From: Pseudomonadota bacterium
Lineage (GTDB): Bacteria; Pseudomonadota; Gammaproteobacteria; Steroidobacterales; Steroidobacteraceae
DNA length: 64,000 nucleotides
Assembly (NCBI GenBank): GCA_963205255.1
Contig: CAUJIK010000052.1
Location: 1 to 64,000, forward strand
Direction: 5' to 3'
Position 1 is the stretch's first letter. Each line of letters opens with the position of its first letter. Below are positions 1 to 10,190 of the stretch, piece by piece. A model generated the notes under the pieces. It saw only the letters and a program-made list of their open reading frames with translations. It did no database searches and had not been told where the DNA came from. The position numbers and the translations under genes were made by a program.

Positions 1-534
1 ATTGCGGTTCAGCAGGCACTGCTCGGTGACCAGCAGCGTGCCCTGCCCGTCCGAGTGGATCGCGCCGCCCTCGTTGACGAACGGCGCGCGGTAGCGGTCG
101 AGGCGCTCGATCTCGAGCACCTTGCGGGCCACCAGGTCGTCCTGGTCCCAGGGAAAATACAGGCCGCCCGACAATCCGCCCCAGGCATTGAACATCCAGT
201 CGATGCCGCGACGGCGGCCGGCGGCGTTGACGACGAAGGTCGGCCCCACGTCGCGCATCCAGCAGTCGTTGTTCGATATTTCCACCACGCGCACCGCAGG
301 CTTCAGCGCGGCGCGGGCGAATTCATACTGTGCGGCGCTCGCGCCCACGGTCACGGGCTCGAACTCGCTGATGGCATGCGCAACGCCGGCGAAAGCCTGC
401 TGCGCGGGCCCGGCGCCGAGACGCCAGTTGTCGGGACGCTCGGGCCAGAGCATCCAGGTGCCGGAATGAGGTTCGAACTCCGCCGGCATCCAGTAGCCGT
501 CGGCGGCGGGAGTGCGGGTCAGTGTGCGCGACAT
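1..534 (-). CDS. aguA: agmatine deiminase, N-terminal part (continues beyond window start)
   Basis: Reverse-strand reading gives [37 protein letters not shown]...[15 protein letters not shown]...[56 protein letters not shown], typical of agmatine/peptidylarginine deiminases. Not listed in the ORF track because it is truncated. Confidence 0.93.
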   Translation of the reverse strand, partial: MSRTLTRTPAADGYWMPAEFEPHSGTWMLWPERPDNWRLGAGPAQQAFAGVAHAISEFEPVTVGASAAQYEFARAALKPAVRVVEISNNDCWMRDVGPTFVVNAAGRRRGIDWMFNAWGGLSGGLYFPWDQDDLVARKVLEIERLDRYRAPFVNEGGAIHSDGQGTLLVTEQCLLNRN

Positions 535-562
535 CACCGCATCTTAGCAGCAAGCTCCAGCG

Positions 563-1336
563 CTACTGGACGAGCGCGATGGTCCCCATGCGCGGCGCCG
601 CCCGCAGCAGCAGCGCGTCGATGGATGGCTGCGCGCCGCGCAGCAGATCCAGCAGCGACAGCGGCAGCCGCGCCTGGTCGAAGGCGGTTTCCACCACGCC
701 CGGTGTGCTGCGGCCGACGTGCACATGCTCGAAGGCCAGCAGCTGCGCCAGCGCAAGATGGCGCGCGGCCGGATCGTCACTGCTCCACATGTCTTCGCTG
801 CGCCATTTCAGCAGCAGCGCGCGCAGCGCATCGCTGATCGACCAGTGCGCCATGGCGCGCGTGGCCAGGGGTTCGCTCTGCGCCGCCGTCACTTCGCTCA
901 GCACGGCGTCGGGAAGACGCTGGCCGGCATTGAATTCGGCATGGGTCAGCGCCCGCAGCGCCAGCACCTCTCCCAGCCGGTGCAGCAATGCCGCGCCGGT
1001 GAGCAGCGGCCCATCCAGCATCAGTTCGCTGGCAAGCAGCCGTGCATAGCAACCGGCGGTCAGCGATTCGCGCCACAACTGGCGCATTTCCATCTCGCGG
1101 CCGGGAGCCTGGAACAGGGCTTCGCGAAAGCGCTGCAGCGCCCGCAGGGCCACCATCTGCGACGCGAGGCGCATGGGCGGCTCCTGAAGATGAGCCACAC
1201 AGGCGGAAAAGCTCCCCGGGCAGGATGGAATCCGTTCCAGCGCATGCGCGAAGGCCACCAGCACCCGTGGTGTGTCGGCAGCCGCCCCGGTGGAGGCGGC
1301 GCGGGATTTGAGATAAACGACGCGGGAATCGCTCAT
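563..1336 (-). CDS. HDOD-like / uncharacterised protein
   Basis: ORF with likely internal start MSDSRVVYLKSRAAS; helical pattern (ALLHRLGEVLALRALTHAEF...) resembles degenerate HDOD-domain proteins. Confidence 0.5.
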   Translation of the reverse strand: MSDSRVVYLKSRAASTGAAADTPRVLVAFAHALERIPSCPGSFSACVAHLQEPPMRLASQMVALRALQRFREALFQAPGREMEMRQLWRESLTAGCYARLLASELMLDGPLLTGAALLHRLGEVLALRALTHAEFNAGQRLPDAVLSEVTAAQSEPLATRAMAHWSISDALRALLLKWRSEDMWSSDDPAARHLALAQLLAFEHVHVGRSTPGVVETAFDQARLPLSLLDLLRGAQPSIDALLLRAAPRMGTIALVQ

Positions 1337-1424
1337 AAGGCGGCCATTATGTCCGCGCCGGGCGCGGCAGCCGCATCGGCTGTGCGAATCCGCAAACCCC
1401 GTCACAGCGGAGCCTGAGGAAGGC

Positions 1425-2591
1425 TCAGATGGCCTTGAGCGCCTGGGCGATGTCCTCGATCAGATCGTCGCAGTCCTCGAGCCCCATCGACAGACGAACC
1501 GTGCCGGGCGCCGTGCCGGAAAGCGCCGCGAGATCCGCGGGCAGATCGTTCGGCCCCATGAGCCCGGGCGGGATGATCAGCGACTCGGCCGAGCCCATGC
1601 TGGCCGCGATGGAAAACAGCCGCAGCGCGTCGGCAAAACGGTCGCCCGCGCCGCTCCCGGCGCGCAGGTCGAAGCTCACCACGGTGCCGAAGTGCTGCAT
1701 CTGGCGCGCCGCCAGCGCATGGCGCGGATGCGTGGCGAGACCCGGATAGTGCACACGGTCCACGCTCTCCTGGGCCGCGAGAAAGGCCGCCACCCGGTGC
1801 GCGGTCTCGCATTGCTGCCGGTAGCGCGGCAGGTAGGTCTTGAGCCCGCGCTGGATCAGGAATGCGGCATGCGGATCCAGCACGCCGCCCAGCAGCACGA
1901 AATCGCGGCGCAGGTGACGGATCAGCTCCGCGCTGCCGATCACCGCCCCGCCCATCACGTCCCCGTGCCCGGAGGCGTACTTGGTGAGGCTGTGGATGAA
2001 GAGGTCGACATCGGTGTTGCCGTGCTGGTGCAGACCGGCCAGCGTGTTGTCGAGCACCGTGAGCGCCCCGTGAGCACGCGCGCAGCGCGTGATGTGCGCG
2101 ATGTCGGCGATGCGGGTGACCGGATTGGTGGGCGATTCGAAAATGACCAGGCGCGTGGGCGTGCCGGCCAGCACGCGTTCGATGCCGGCATCGTCCTCGA
2201 TCGACAGCATGGTGTGGTGCACGCCGTAACGCTGCAGGGTGCGCCGGATCAGCGTGCGCGTCGGCCCGTAGGTCTCGACGAAGCACAGCACATGGTCGCC
2301 CGCCTTGAGCAGGCCGAGCAGGGTCTGCGCCACCGCGCCAACGCCCGAGCCACAGACGACGGCGTCCTCGCGCCCCTGCATGACCGCGAGGGTATGCTCC
2401 AGCTGCCGCGTGGTGGGATTGGCCGAGCGCGAGTAGAAGAAGCCGTCGCGCTCGCCGCGCAGGCTGCGCAATGTCTCGGCGACCGTGGGGAACTGGAACT
2501 TGACGCTCTGGTAGATGGGCGCCACCAGCGGCGTGTTGTCCTCCGGCGGCCGGATCTGCGGAAGATGGATGTTGCGCGTCTGGTCCTTCAT
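1425..2591 (-). CDS. trans-sulfuration PLP-dependent enzyme (cystathionine gamma-synthase / beta-lyase family)
   Basis: MKDQTRNIHLPQIRPPEDNTPLVAPIYQSVKFQFP...FFYSRSANPTTRQLEHTLA...IHSLTKYASGHGDVMGGAV, Cys/Met metabolism PLP family with the Lys motif. Confidence 0.92.
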   Translation of the reverse strand: MKDQTRNIHLPQIRPPEDNTPLVAPIYQSVKFQFPTVAETLRSLRGERDGFFYSRSANPTTRQLEHTLAVMQGREDAVVCGSGVGAVAQTLLGLLKAGDHVLCFVETYGPTRTLIRRTLQRYGVHHTMLSIEDDAGIERVLAGTPTRLVIFESPTNPVTRIADIAHITRCARAHGALTVLDNTLAGLHQHGNTDVDLFIHSLTKYASGHGDVMGGAVIGSAELIRHLRRDFVLLGGVLDPHAAFLIQRGLKTYLPRYRQQCETAHRVAAFLAAQESVDRVHYPGLATHPRHALAARQMQHFGTVVSFDLRAGSGAGDRFADALRLFSIAASMGSAESLIIPPGLMGPNDLPADLAALSGTAPGTVRLSMGLEDCDDLIEDIAQALKAI

Positions 2592-2601
2592 GGACCCAAG
2601 C

Positions 2602-3759
2602 CTAGCCGTAGTTGGCGAGCCGCTCCACCGCCTGCCTCAGGGTCGTGTCCTCCTTCGCAATACACAGCCGCAGCAGAGTCTGGAGCGGCGGTTTCTGATA
2701 GAAGGGGGTCAGAGGTATCGACGCCACGCCGGCCTGCTCCAGAAGCCGCTGCGCGGCCTGCCCGTCCGACAGGCCCGCAAGAGGCGCGCAGGCGCCATAG
2801 TCCACCAGCGTGAAATAGGTTCCCTGCGCCGGAATCACCCGGAAAGCACTGCCCGCGAGGCCCTGTGCCAGCAATTGCTGCTTGCGCGCGAAGAACGGCG
2901 CGAGGCCGGCAAATGCATCCGGGCGCCTGCCAAGATAGGCGGCGATGGCGTGCTGGAACGGCGTCGCGATGGAGAAGGTGTTGAACTGATGCACCTTGCG
3001 CAGCTCGGCGGTCAGCTCGCGGGGCGCCACACAGTAGCCCACCCGCAGGCCGGTGGCATGCAGCGATTTGCCGAAGGAAAACACGGCCACCGAGCGCGGA
3101 CGCAGCGCCGGGTGGGCCAGCGCGCTGTGGTGGCGCGCCGGTGCGTAGACGATGTGCTCGTACACCTCGTCGCTGAGCACCATCAGGTCATGCCGTTCGG
3201 CAAGCGCGGCCAGCTGCGCCACATCCGCCTCGCTGAGCACGGTGCACAGCGGATTGTGCGGCGTGTTGACGATTATGAGCCGCGTGCGCGGCGTGACGGC
3301 CGCTTCGATGCGCTGCCAGTCCATGGCGAAGTCCGGCGGCAGCAGCGGCAGATGGACGCAGTGCGCGCCCGCCAGACGCACCGCCGGATCGTAGGAATCG
3401 TAGGCCGGATCGAAGACGATGACCTCATCGCCCGGCGCCACCAGCGCCTGCATGGCCGAGTAGATCGCCTCGGTGGCGCCCAGCGTGATCGTCACCTCGT
3501 CCTGCGGATCGACCTCGATGCCGTGGCGCGCAGACAGCTCACGGGCGATGCACTCGCGCAGTTGCGGCAGGCCGGGCATGGGAGCGTACTGGTTGTGCCC
3601 GGCCTTCATGGCCTCGGCGACCAGCTCGATCAGCAGCGGATCCAGCGGATAGTCGGGAAGCCCCTGCCCGAGATTGACCGCACCTGTTTGCGCGGCGCGC
3701 TGCGCCATCACCGTGAAGATGGTGGTGCCGACGCCCGGCAGTTTGTCCGCCCGCCTCAT
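2602..3759 (-). CDS. class I/II aminotransferase, methionine aminotransferase-like
   Basis: MRRADKLPGVGTTIFTVMAQRAAQTGAVNLGQGLPDYP...YDSYDPAVRLAGA...NTPHNPLCTVL...SFGKSLHATGLRVGYC. Confidence 0.9.
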   Translation of the reverse strand: MRRADKLPGVGTTIFTVMAQRAAQTGAVNLGQGLPDYPLDPLLIELVAEAMKAGHNQYAPMPGLPQLRECIARELSARHGIEVDPQDEVTITLGATEAIYSAMQALVAPGDEVIVFDPAYDSYDPAVRLAGAHCVHLPLLPPDFAMDWQRIEAAVTPRTRLIIVNTPHNPLCTVLSEADVAQLAALAERHDLMVLSDEVYEHIVYAPARHHSALAHPALRPRSVAVFSFGKSLHATGLRVGYCVAPRELTAELRKVHQFNTFSIATPFQHAIAAYLGRRPDAFAGLAPFFARKQQLLAQGLAGSAFRVIPAQGTYFTLVDYGACAPLAGLSDGQAAQRLLEQAGVASIPLTPFYQKPPLQTLLRLCIAKEDTTLRQAVERLANYG

Positions 3760-4502
3760 CGGCGCACTTCGGCCACCGCCAGCGCGGCGCCGACCACCCC
3801 CGCCGCCGCGCCCAGCATGGCCGGCTTCACGGCGCTGCGCGCGCGCAGCAACGGACCGAAATGCGTGAATTCCTCGCTCACTCCACCGCCCAGCACCAGC
3901 AGCTCCGGCCAGAACAGCGAGTGGATCCGATCCAGATACTCTGTCACCCGCAGCGCCCAGGCCTGCCAGTCCAGGCCCTGCTCGGCACGCACCCGGGCGG
4001 ACGCCCAGTGTTCGGCATCGGCGCCGCGCAGCAGCAGATGTCCCAGCTCGGTGTTAGGCACCAGATGTCCGTCCATGAACAGCGCCGACCCGATGCCGGT
4101 GCCGAAGGTGAGCATCAGCACCACACCGCCCTGCCCGCGTCCGGCGCCGAATCGCATCTCGGCCAGGCCCGCGGCATCCGCGTCGTTGAGGCAGACCAGG
4201 GTGCGACCGGTGAGCCGGCGCAGCGCCGGCTCCATGGCGAAGCCGATCAGGGACGCATCGAGGTTGGCGGCGGTGAAAATCGTGCCGTGGCGCACCACCG
4301 AGGGCAGCGCCACGCCCACCGGCATGTCGGTGTGGGTGCCGGCCACGATGGCCGCGACGGCGCCAGTCAGTGCTTCGGGAACCGCCGGGGATGGTGTGGG
4401 AACCGCCGCGAGCTCTCCGATCAGCGCACCGCTGGCCACATCGACCACACCGTACTTGATGGAGGAACCACCGACATCGATTCCGAGGAAATGTCCAGAC
4501 AT
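3756..4502 (-). CDS. ROK family kinase, polyphosphate-glucokinase-like
   Basis: MSGHFLGIDVGGSSIKYGVVD and MLTFGTGIGSALFMDGHLVPNTELGH motifs typical of PPGK/ROK kinases; stop overlaps the next start by 4 nt. Confidence 0.85.
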   Translation of the reverse strand: MSGHFLGIDVGGSSIKYGVVDVASGALIGELAAVPTPSPAVPEALTGAVAAIVAGTHTDMPVGVALPSVVRHGTIFTAANLDASLIGFAMEPALRRLTGRTLVCLNDADAAGLAEMRFGAGRGQGGVVLMLTFGTGIGSALFMDGHLVPNTELGHLLLRGADAEHWASARVRAEQGLDWQAWALRVTEYLDRIHSLFWPELLVLGGGVSEEFTHFGPLLRARSAVKPAMLGAAAGVVGAALAVAEVRR

Positions 4503-4506
4503 CCGG

Positions 4507-5370
4507 CTAGCCACCTGCATCGGCCATGCGCATCTCGCGCTCGCGCCGCCTCTCGGCGCGCTTCATCATCACCGCGGCCACGATCACGCCGGTAGCGACG
4601 ATCAGCACCATCAGCGTGGCCAGCGCATTGACGCTGGGATTCACGCCCAGCCGCACCTTGGAATAGATGAGCATGGGCAGCGTGTTGGCTCCGGGGCCGG
4701 CCACGAACTGCGAAACCACCACGTCATCCCAGGACAGCGTGAAGGCCAGCAACCAGCCGGACATGATGGCCGGCATGATCAGCGGCAGGGTGATCTGGAA
4801 GAAGACCCTGGCGGGCCTTGCGCCCAGATCCAGCGCCGCCTCCTCGAGGGAATCGTCGAAGGAGGCCAGCCGCGACTGCACCACCACGGTCACATAGGCC
4901 ATGGTGAAGGTGATGTGCGCCAGCATGATGGTGAGCATGCCGCGATCGAACTGCCAGCCCAACAGCACGCGCAGCAGCTGCTCCAGCGACACGAACAGCA
5001 GCAGCATGGAAAGGCCGGTGATCACCTCGGGCATGACCAGCGGCGCGGTGGCAAGGCCGCGCAGCAGCGCCCGGCCGCGGAACGGGCCGAAACGCGCCAG
5101 CACCAATCCGGCCAGCGTGCCGAGGATCACCGCGCCAGTGGCCGACATGGCCGCGACGCGGATGGAGAGCCAGGCCGCCTGCAGCACCGGCCGGTCCTGG
5201 AACAGCGCCACGTACCAGCGCAGCGTGGGCGAATTGGCCGCATCCCACACCGTGACCAGCCGCGAGTTGTTGAACGAGTACACGATCATCACGATGATGG
5301 GCGCGTACAGGAAGGCAAGCCCCAGGGCCAGTGCGACGTTCGGGAAGGTGAGGAATCTGCGGATCTTCAC
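4507..5370 (-). CDS. potI: putrescine/spermidine ABC transporter permease
   Basis: MKIRRFLTFPNVALALGLAFLYAPIIVMIVYSFNNSRLVTVW...; PotI/PotC-type permease; overlaps the upstream permease by 4 nt. Confidence 0.93.
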   Translation of the reverse strand: MKIRRFLTFPNVALALGLAFLYAPIIVMIVYSFNNSRLVTVWDAANSPTLRWYVALFQDRPVLQAAWLSIRVAAMSATGAVILGTLAGLVLARFGPFRGRALLRGLATAPLVMPEVITGLSMLLLFVSLEQLLRVLLGWQFDRGMLTIMLAHITFTMAYVTVVVQSRLASFDDSLEEAALDLGARPARVFFQITLPLIMPAIMSGWLLAFTLSWDDVVVSQFVAGPGANTLPMLIYSKVRLGVNPSVNALATLMVLIVATGVIVAAVMMKRAERRREREMRMADAGG

Positions 5371-6371
5371 CGCTTGTTCCCCTTCAGCTCGCGGTTCTGG
5401 AAGTGCTGGAAGATCATGATGGGCACCACCAGCAGCAGCAACATGGCGATCGCCACCGCGCTGGCCCTGGGCCAGTCGCGATTGCGGAAGAATTCGTCGG
5501 ACAGCAGGGTCGCGATCATCAGCTGGTCGGTGCTGCCCAGCAGCGTCGGGATCACGTATTCGCCCACTGCCGGGATGAACACCAGCAGCGAGCCGGCCAC
5601 GATGCCCGGCAGCGACAGCGGCAGCGTGATGCTGAAGAAGGAACGGACCGGCCCCGAGCCCAGATCCTGCGCCGCCTCAAGCAGCGTCAGGTCGTGCTTT
5701 TCCAGGTTCGCATACAGCGGCAGGATCATGAACGGCAGGTAGGAATAGACGATGCCCACGTAGACGGCGAAGCTGGTGTTCATCATCGCCAGCGGCGCAT
5801 CGATGATGCCAAGGCCCATCAGCACGTTGTTGATCACGCCGTCGGTCTTCAGCAACCCGATCCACGCGTACACGCGCAGCAGGAAGGAAGTCCAGAACGG
5901 CAGGATGATCAGCATCAGCAGCACATAGCGCGAGGCTGGCGAGGCGCGCGCGATGGCATAGGCCATGGGATAGGCCACGATGAGGCACAGCACGGTGGAA
6001 ACCGCTGCCACCTTGAGCGAGTACAGCCAGGCGCTGACATACAGCGGCTCGTGCAGCAGATAGCTGTAGCTGGTGAACAGCAGCTTGATCTGCAGCGCGC
6101 CCTCCTCGCTCCAGCGCAGGATGGACTCGAAGGGCGGGCGCCCCAGCGGCGCGAACTCCGCGAAGGAGATCTTCAGGACGATGAGGAAGGGCGCGAGGAA
6201 GAACAGCAGCAGCCACAGGTACGGGACGGAAATGACCAGCCGCTGCCCCGCCCAGTGGCTCCTGATGTAGTTGGACCAGCGCGGCGGGCCGAAGCGGAAG
6301 AACAGCTCCCACAGCGGCCCTGCCCGGCCGGTGCCCAGCAGCGAGCGCAGCGATGCGCCGTTGGCGGCCAT
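5367..6371 (-). CDS. potH: putrescine/spermidine ABC transporter permease
   Basis: Protein starting MAANGASLRSLLGTGRAGPLWEL...RLVISVPYLWLLLFFLAPFLIVLKISFAE; PotH-type. The listed ORF extends artefactually upstream. Confidence 0.93.
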   Translation of the reverse strand: MAANGASLRSLLGTGRAGPLWELFFRFGPPRWSNYIRSHWAGQRLVISVPYLWLLLFFLAPFLIVLKISFAEFAPLGRPPFESILRWSEEGALQIKLLFTSYSYLLHEPLYVSAWLYSLKVAAVSTVLCLIVAYPMAYAIARASPASRYVLLMLIILPFWTSFLLRVYAWIGLLKTDGVINNVLMGLGIIDAPLAMMNTSFAVYVGIVYSYLPFMILPLYANLEKHDLTLLEAAQDLGSGPVRSFFSITLPLSLPGIVAGSLLVFIPAVGEYVIPTLLGSTDQLMIATLLSDEFFRNRDWPRASAVAIAMLLLLVVPIMIFQHFQNRELKGNKR

Positions 6372-7519
6372 TACTGCGTGACGACCACGGGGCTGCCCGG
6401 GTGCCAGGTGAGGTACACCGTCTCGTCCCAGACGATGCGCTCGTCGTCGGACAGGCGTTCGATGTTGGGCAGCGTCACACGCACGGTCTTGCCGCTGTCG
6501 ATCTTCACCAGATAGACCGACATGTCGCCCATGTAGGCGATCTCCTTGACGACGCCGCGCACGCAGTTCTCGGCCATGCTCCCGGGCGGCGTGCGCCGGA
6601 TGTCGATCTTCTCGGGGCGGATGGCGGCCCACACCACGGCGCCGGGCGCCGCGCTGATGCCATGATCGACGTGGATCACGCCGCCGAGCTCATCCGACTG
6701 GATGCGCACACGGTCCGGCAGGTCTTCCACCAGCCGGCCCTCGAACATGTTCACCGAGCCGATGAAGTCGGCGACGAACTTCGAGGTCGGGAACTCGTAG
6801 ATCTCGGTGGGCGTGCCGATCTGCACGATCTCGCCACGGTTCATCACGCCGATGCGCGAGGCCAGAGTCATCGCCTCCTCCTGGTCGTGGGTGACCACGA
6901 TGAAGGTGACGCCGAGCTGCTCCTGGATGTTGATCAGCTCGAATTGCGTGTGCTCGCGCAGCTTCCTGTCCAGCGCGCCCAGCGGCTCATCCAGCAGCAG
7001 CAGCTTGGGGCGCTTGACCAGCGCGCGCGCCAGCGCCACGCGCTGACGCTGGCCGCCGGAGAGCTGGTGCGGCATGCGCCGCGCGAACTCGGTGAGCCGC
7101 ACGATGCCGAGGATTTCCTCCACCCGGGAGGCAATCTCGCCCCGGGGCAGCTTCTCCTGCTTGAGGCCAAAGGCGATGTTCTTCTCCACCGACATGTGGG
7201 GAAACAGCGCATACGACTGGAACATCATGTTGATGGGCCGCTCGTACGGCGGCGTATCGGCCAGGTCCTGGCCATCCAGGCAAATGCTGCCGCCGCTGGG
7301 AGCCTCGAAGCCCGCCAGCATGCGCAGCAGCGTCGACTTGCCGCAGCCCGAGCCGCCCAGCAGGCAGAAAATCTCGCCCTGGTAGATCTTCAGCGAGACA
7401 TTGTTGACGGCGACAAAGTCACCAAACTTCTTGGTGACTCTGTCGATGCTGACATAGGGCTTGGCTGCCGGATCGCGCCAGGGCTCGAATTTGTTCTTGT
7501 CGTAGCGGCGCTCGACCAT
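6371..7519 (-). CDS. potG: polyamine ABC transporter ATP-binding protein
   Basis: Walker A GGSGCGKSTLLRMLAG, signature LSGGQRQRVALARAL, TOBE-like C-terminus. Confidence 0.95.
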   Translation of the reverse strand: MVERRYDKNKFEPWRDPAAKPYVSIDRVTKKFGDFVAVNNVSLKIYQGEIFCLLGGSGCGKSTLLRMLAGFEAPSGGSICLDGQDLADTPPYERPINMMFQSYALFPHMSVEKNIAFGLKQEKLPRGEIASRVEEILGIVRLTEFARRMPHQLSGGQRQRVALARALVKRPKLLLLDEPLGALDRKLREHTQFELINIQEQLGVTFIVVTHDQEEAMTLASRIGVMNRGEIVQIGTPTEIYEFPTSKFVADFIGSVNMFEGRLVEDLPDRVRIQSDELGGVIHVDHGISAAPGAVVWAAIRPEKIDIRRTPPGSMAENCVRGVVKEIAYMGDMSVYLVKIDSGKTVRVTLPNIERLSDDERIVWDETVYLTWHPGSPVVVTQ

Positions 7520-7550
7520 TGGAGTTCCTGGCGCGTGTGGTCCGGAAAAA

Positions 7551-8693
7551 TCACTTGCCGGTGCGGAAGCGCGTCCAGGTCCGTGTCAGCTCGCGGGTGA
7601 ACTCGGCGCTCTCCGGAAGGTCCGGAACGATCTTCGGCATCATCTCCGCGGTCGGGTAGATGTTCGGATTGCTCTTGACCTCTTCGCTGACATCCGGCCA
7701 GGAGGCCGCGTTGCTGTTGGCGTAGCTGAGGAAGTTGCTGTTCTTCACCGCCACGTCCGGGCGCAGCATGTAGTTGATGAACAGGTGCGCGTTCTTCACA
7801 TGGCCGGCGTCGGCCGGCACGGCGAAGTTGTCGAAGAACATCAGCGCGCCTTCCTTGGGGATGTGGTACTTGATGGTGATGCCCTTGCCGGCCTCGTCGG
7901 CCCGGTCGCGCGCCTGCAGGGTGTCGCCCGACCAGCCCATGGCCAGACAGATCTCGCCGTTGGCCAGATCCTCGATGTACTTCGAGGAGTTGATGAGGCG
8001 CACATACGGCCGGATGGACATCAGCACCCTCTCGGCCGCCTTGAGGTCATCCGGGTTCTCGCTGTTGGCATCCTTGCCCAGATACAGCAGCACCGCGCCG
8101 ACCACCTCGCTGGGAGCGTCGAGTATGGAGATGCCGCATTTGGCGAAGTTCTTCGCCACCGCCGGGTCGAACAGCATGGCGAAGCTGTCCACCGGCGCAT
8201 TGGGCATGGCCTCGTTGATCTTGCCCTCGTTGTAGGCCACGCCCGAGGTGCCCCACATGTAGTTCACGCTGTACTCGTTGCCCGGGTCGAACACTTCCTG
8301 GCGCTGGGTCAGGTCCGGATCGAGGTTGGTGAGGTTCGACAGCCGTGACTTGTCGAGCTTCTGGTAAATGCCGGTCTTGATCTGGCGGGCGAGAAACGAC
8401 GCCGAGGGTACCACCACGTCATAGCCGGTGCGGCCGGCGAGCAGCTTGGTCTCCAGCAGCTCGTTGGAATCCATCACCTCATAGTTGACCTTGAGGCCGG
8501 TCTCCTTCTCGAAGGCCTCGATCACCGTGGGTTCGATGTAGTCCGACCAGTTGTAGACGTTGACGATCTTCTCGGCGTCGGTGTCCACGGCGCTGGCCGC
8601 CGCATCGCCGGCCGGCGCCTGGGTCTTGCTGCCGCAGGCGGCCAGCAGGCCGACCGCCGCCAGGGTGGAGAGCTGAAGCAGATGGGCGCGCAT
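7551..8693 (-). CDS. potF: polyamine-binding periplasmic protein
   Basis: Lipoprotein-like signal plus VNVYNWSDYIEPTVIEAFEKETGLKVNYEVMDSNELLETKLLAGRTGYDVVVPS. Confidence 0.95.
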   Translation of the reverse strand: MRAHLLQLSTLAAVGLLAACGSKTQAPAGDAAASAVDTDAEKIVNVYNWSDYIEPTVIEAFEKETGLKVNYEVMDSNELLETKLLAGRTGYDVVVPSASFLARQIKTGIYQKLDKSRLSNLTNLDPDLTQRQEVFDPGNEYSVNYMWGTSGVAYNEGKINEAMPNAPVDSFAMLFDPAVAKNFAKCGISILDAPSEVVGAVLLYLGKDANSENPDDLKAAERVLMSIRPYVRLINSSKYIEDLANGEICLAMGWSGDTLQARDRADEAGKGITIKYHIPKEGALMFFDNFAVPADAGHVKNAHLFINYMLRPDVAVKNSNFLSYANSNAASWPDVSEEVKSNPNIYPTAEMMPKIVPDLPESAEFTRELTRTWTRFRTGK

Positions 8694-8792
8694 GACGGAC
8701 TCCCTTGGGACAGCGTCGGTTGGATGGGTAGCCTCGCTGCACGCGCAGCGCAGGCCGGTGCGCGAACTTATATACCAGTCACCGACCGCCGG

Positions 8793-10172
8793 CTACAGCC
8801 AGCCATCGCGGCGCAATTCGAGCAAGGTCTGGTCCAGAGTGCGGCGCGCCTTGTCGACCAGTTCGTCGATCTGGTCCGTGGTGATGATGAGCGGCGGCGC
8901 GATGATCATGGTGTCGCGGGTGGCGCGCATCACCAGGCCATTGCGGATGGCATTGTCGCGGCAGCGTTCCCCCACCTTGCCGCGCGGATCGAACCAGGTG
9001 CGGGGCTGCTTCGACTTCACCAGTTCCAGCGCGCCCAGCATGCTCACGCCGCGCACCTCTCCCACCAGGGGGTGGTCGGCCAGCGTCGCCCAGCGGCGCT
9101 GCAGGTAAGGGCCGGCCACGTCGCGGGCATGGTCCACCAGGCCCTCGCGCTCGATGATGGCAAGGTTCGCCAGCGCCACGGCGCAGCACACCGGGTGGGC
9201 CGAATAGGTGAAACCGTGGGCGAACTCCCCGCCCTTCTGGATCAGGGCGTTGGCCACGCGGTCCCCCACCATCACGCCGCCGATCGGCAGGTAGCCAGAG
9301 GACAGCCCCTTGGCCATGGTCATGATGTCCGGGCGGGTGCCGTAGTACTCGCAGCCGAACCAGCGCCCCGTGCGGCCAAAGCCGCAGATGACTTCATCGG
9401 AGACTAGCAGGATGCCGTACTGGTCGACGATGCGCTGGATCTCGGGCCAGTAGCTGTCGGGCGGGATGATGACGCCGCCGGCGCCCTGGATGGGTTCGCC
9501 CACGAAGGCCGCCACGTTCTCCGGACCGATCTCGAGGATCTTCTGCTCCAGCTCGCGCGCCGCCGCGAGCCCGAACTCCTCCGCGCTGCGGCCGGCCGCG
9601 AACTCGAAGGCATAGGGCTGCTGGATGTGGGCGAAGCCCGGCATGGGCGTGAGACCCTGCTCGTGCATCCACTGCATGCCGCCGAGGCTGGCGCCGGCGA
9701 TGGTGCTGCCGTGATAGCCATTCCAGCGGCCGATGATCACCTGCCGCTGCGGCTGCCCTTCCAGCTGCCAGTAGCGGCGCACCAGGCGGATCATGGTGTC
9801 GATGGATTCGCTGCCCGAACCGGTGAAGAACACATGGTGGAACTGCGGCGGCGTCAGCTCGGCCAGTTTCGCGGCCAGCGCGATGGCGGGCTCGGTGGTG
9901 CACTGGAAGAAGCTGTTGTAGTAGGGCAGCTGGTTCATCTGCCGCGCGGCCACTTCCGCCAGCTCGCGCCGGCCGTAGCCCACCGCCACGCACCACAGGC
10001 CGGACATGCCATCCAGCAGCTTGCCGCCCGCGGCATCGTGCAGGTAGATGCCCTCGGCGCCGGTTATCAGGCGCGTGCCCTGGCCGGCGATCTTCTTGGT
10101 GTCGGAGAAAGGGTGCAGGAAATGCGCGGCGTCGAGTTCCTGCCAGTCCTTCAGGCTGCGTGGTGCGGACAT
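8793..10172 (-). CDS. spuC: class III aminotransferase (putrescine/polyamine-pyruvate transaminase, SpuC-like)
   Basis: HFLHPFSDTKKIAGQGTRLITGAEGIYLHDAAGGKLLDGMSGLWCVAVGYGRRE...LLVSDEVICGFGRTGRWFGCEYYGTRPDIMTMAKGLSSGYLPIGG. Confidence 0.92.
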   Translation of the reverse strand: MSAPRSLKDWQELDAAHFLHPFSDTKKIAGQGTRLITGAEGIYLHDAAGGKLLDGMSGLWCVAVGYGRRELAEVAARQMNQLPYYNSFFQCTTEPAIALAAKLAELTPPQFHHVFFTGSGSESIDTMIRLVRRYWQLEGQPQRQVIIGRWNGYHGSTIAGASLGGMQWMHEQGLTPMPGFAHIQQPYAFEFAAGRSAEEFGLAAARELEQKILEIGPENVAAFVGEPIQGAGGVIIPPDSYWPEIQRIVDQYGILLVSDEVICGFGRTGRWFGCEYYGTRPDIMTMAKGLSSGYLPIGGVMVGDRVANALIQKGGEFAHGFTYSAHPVCCAVALANLAIIEREGLVDHARDVAGPYLQRRWATLADHPLVGEVRGVSMLGALELVKSKQPRTWFDPRGKVGERCRDNAIRNGLVMRATRDTMIIAPPLIITTDQIDELVDKARRTLDQTLLELRRDGWL

Positions 10173-10190
10173 GGGCGGCTCCCGTTCAGA

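Noticed and set aside
2515-5742. 1075-aa plus-strand ORF
   Set aside because: Antisense to five well-recognised genes (trans-sulfuration enzyme start, aminotransferase, ROK kinase, potI, part of potH); Arg/His/Gln-rich composition typical of antisense reading in high-GC DNA.
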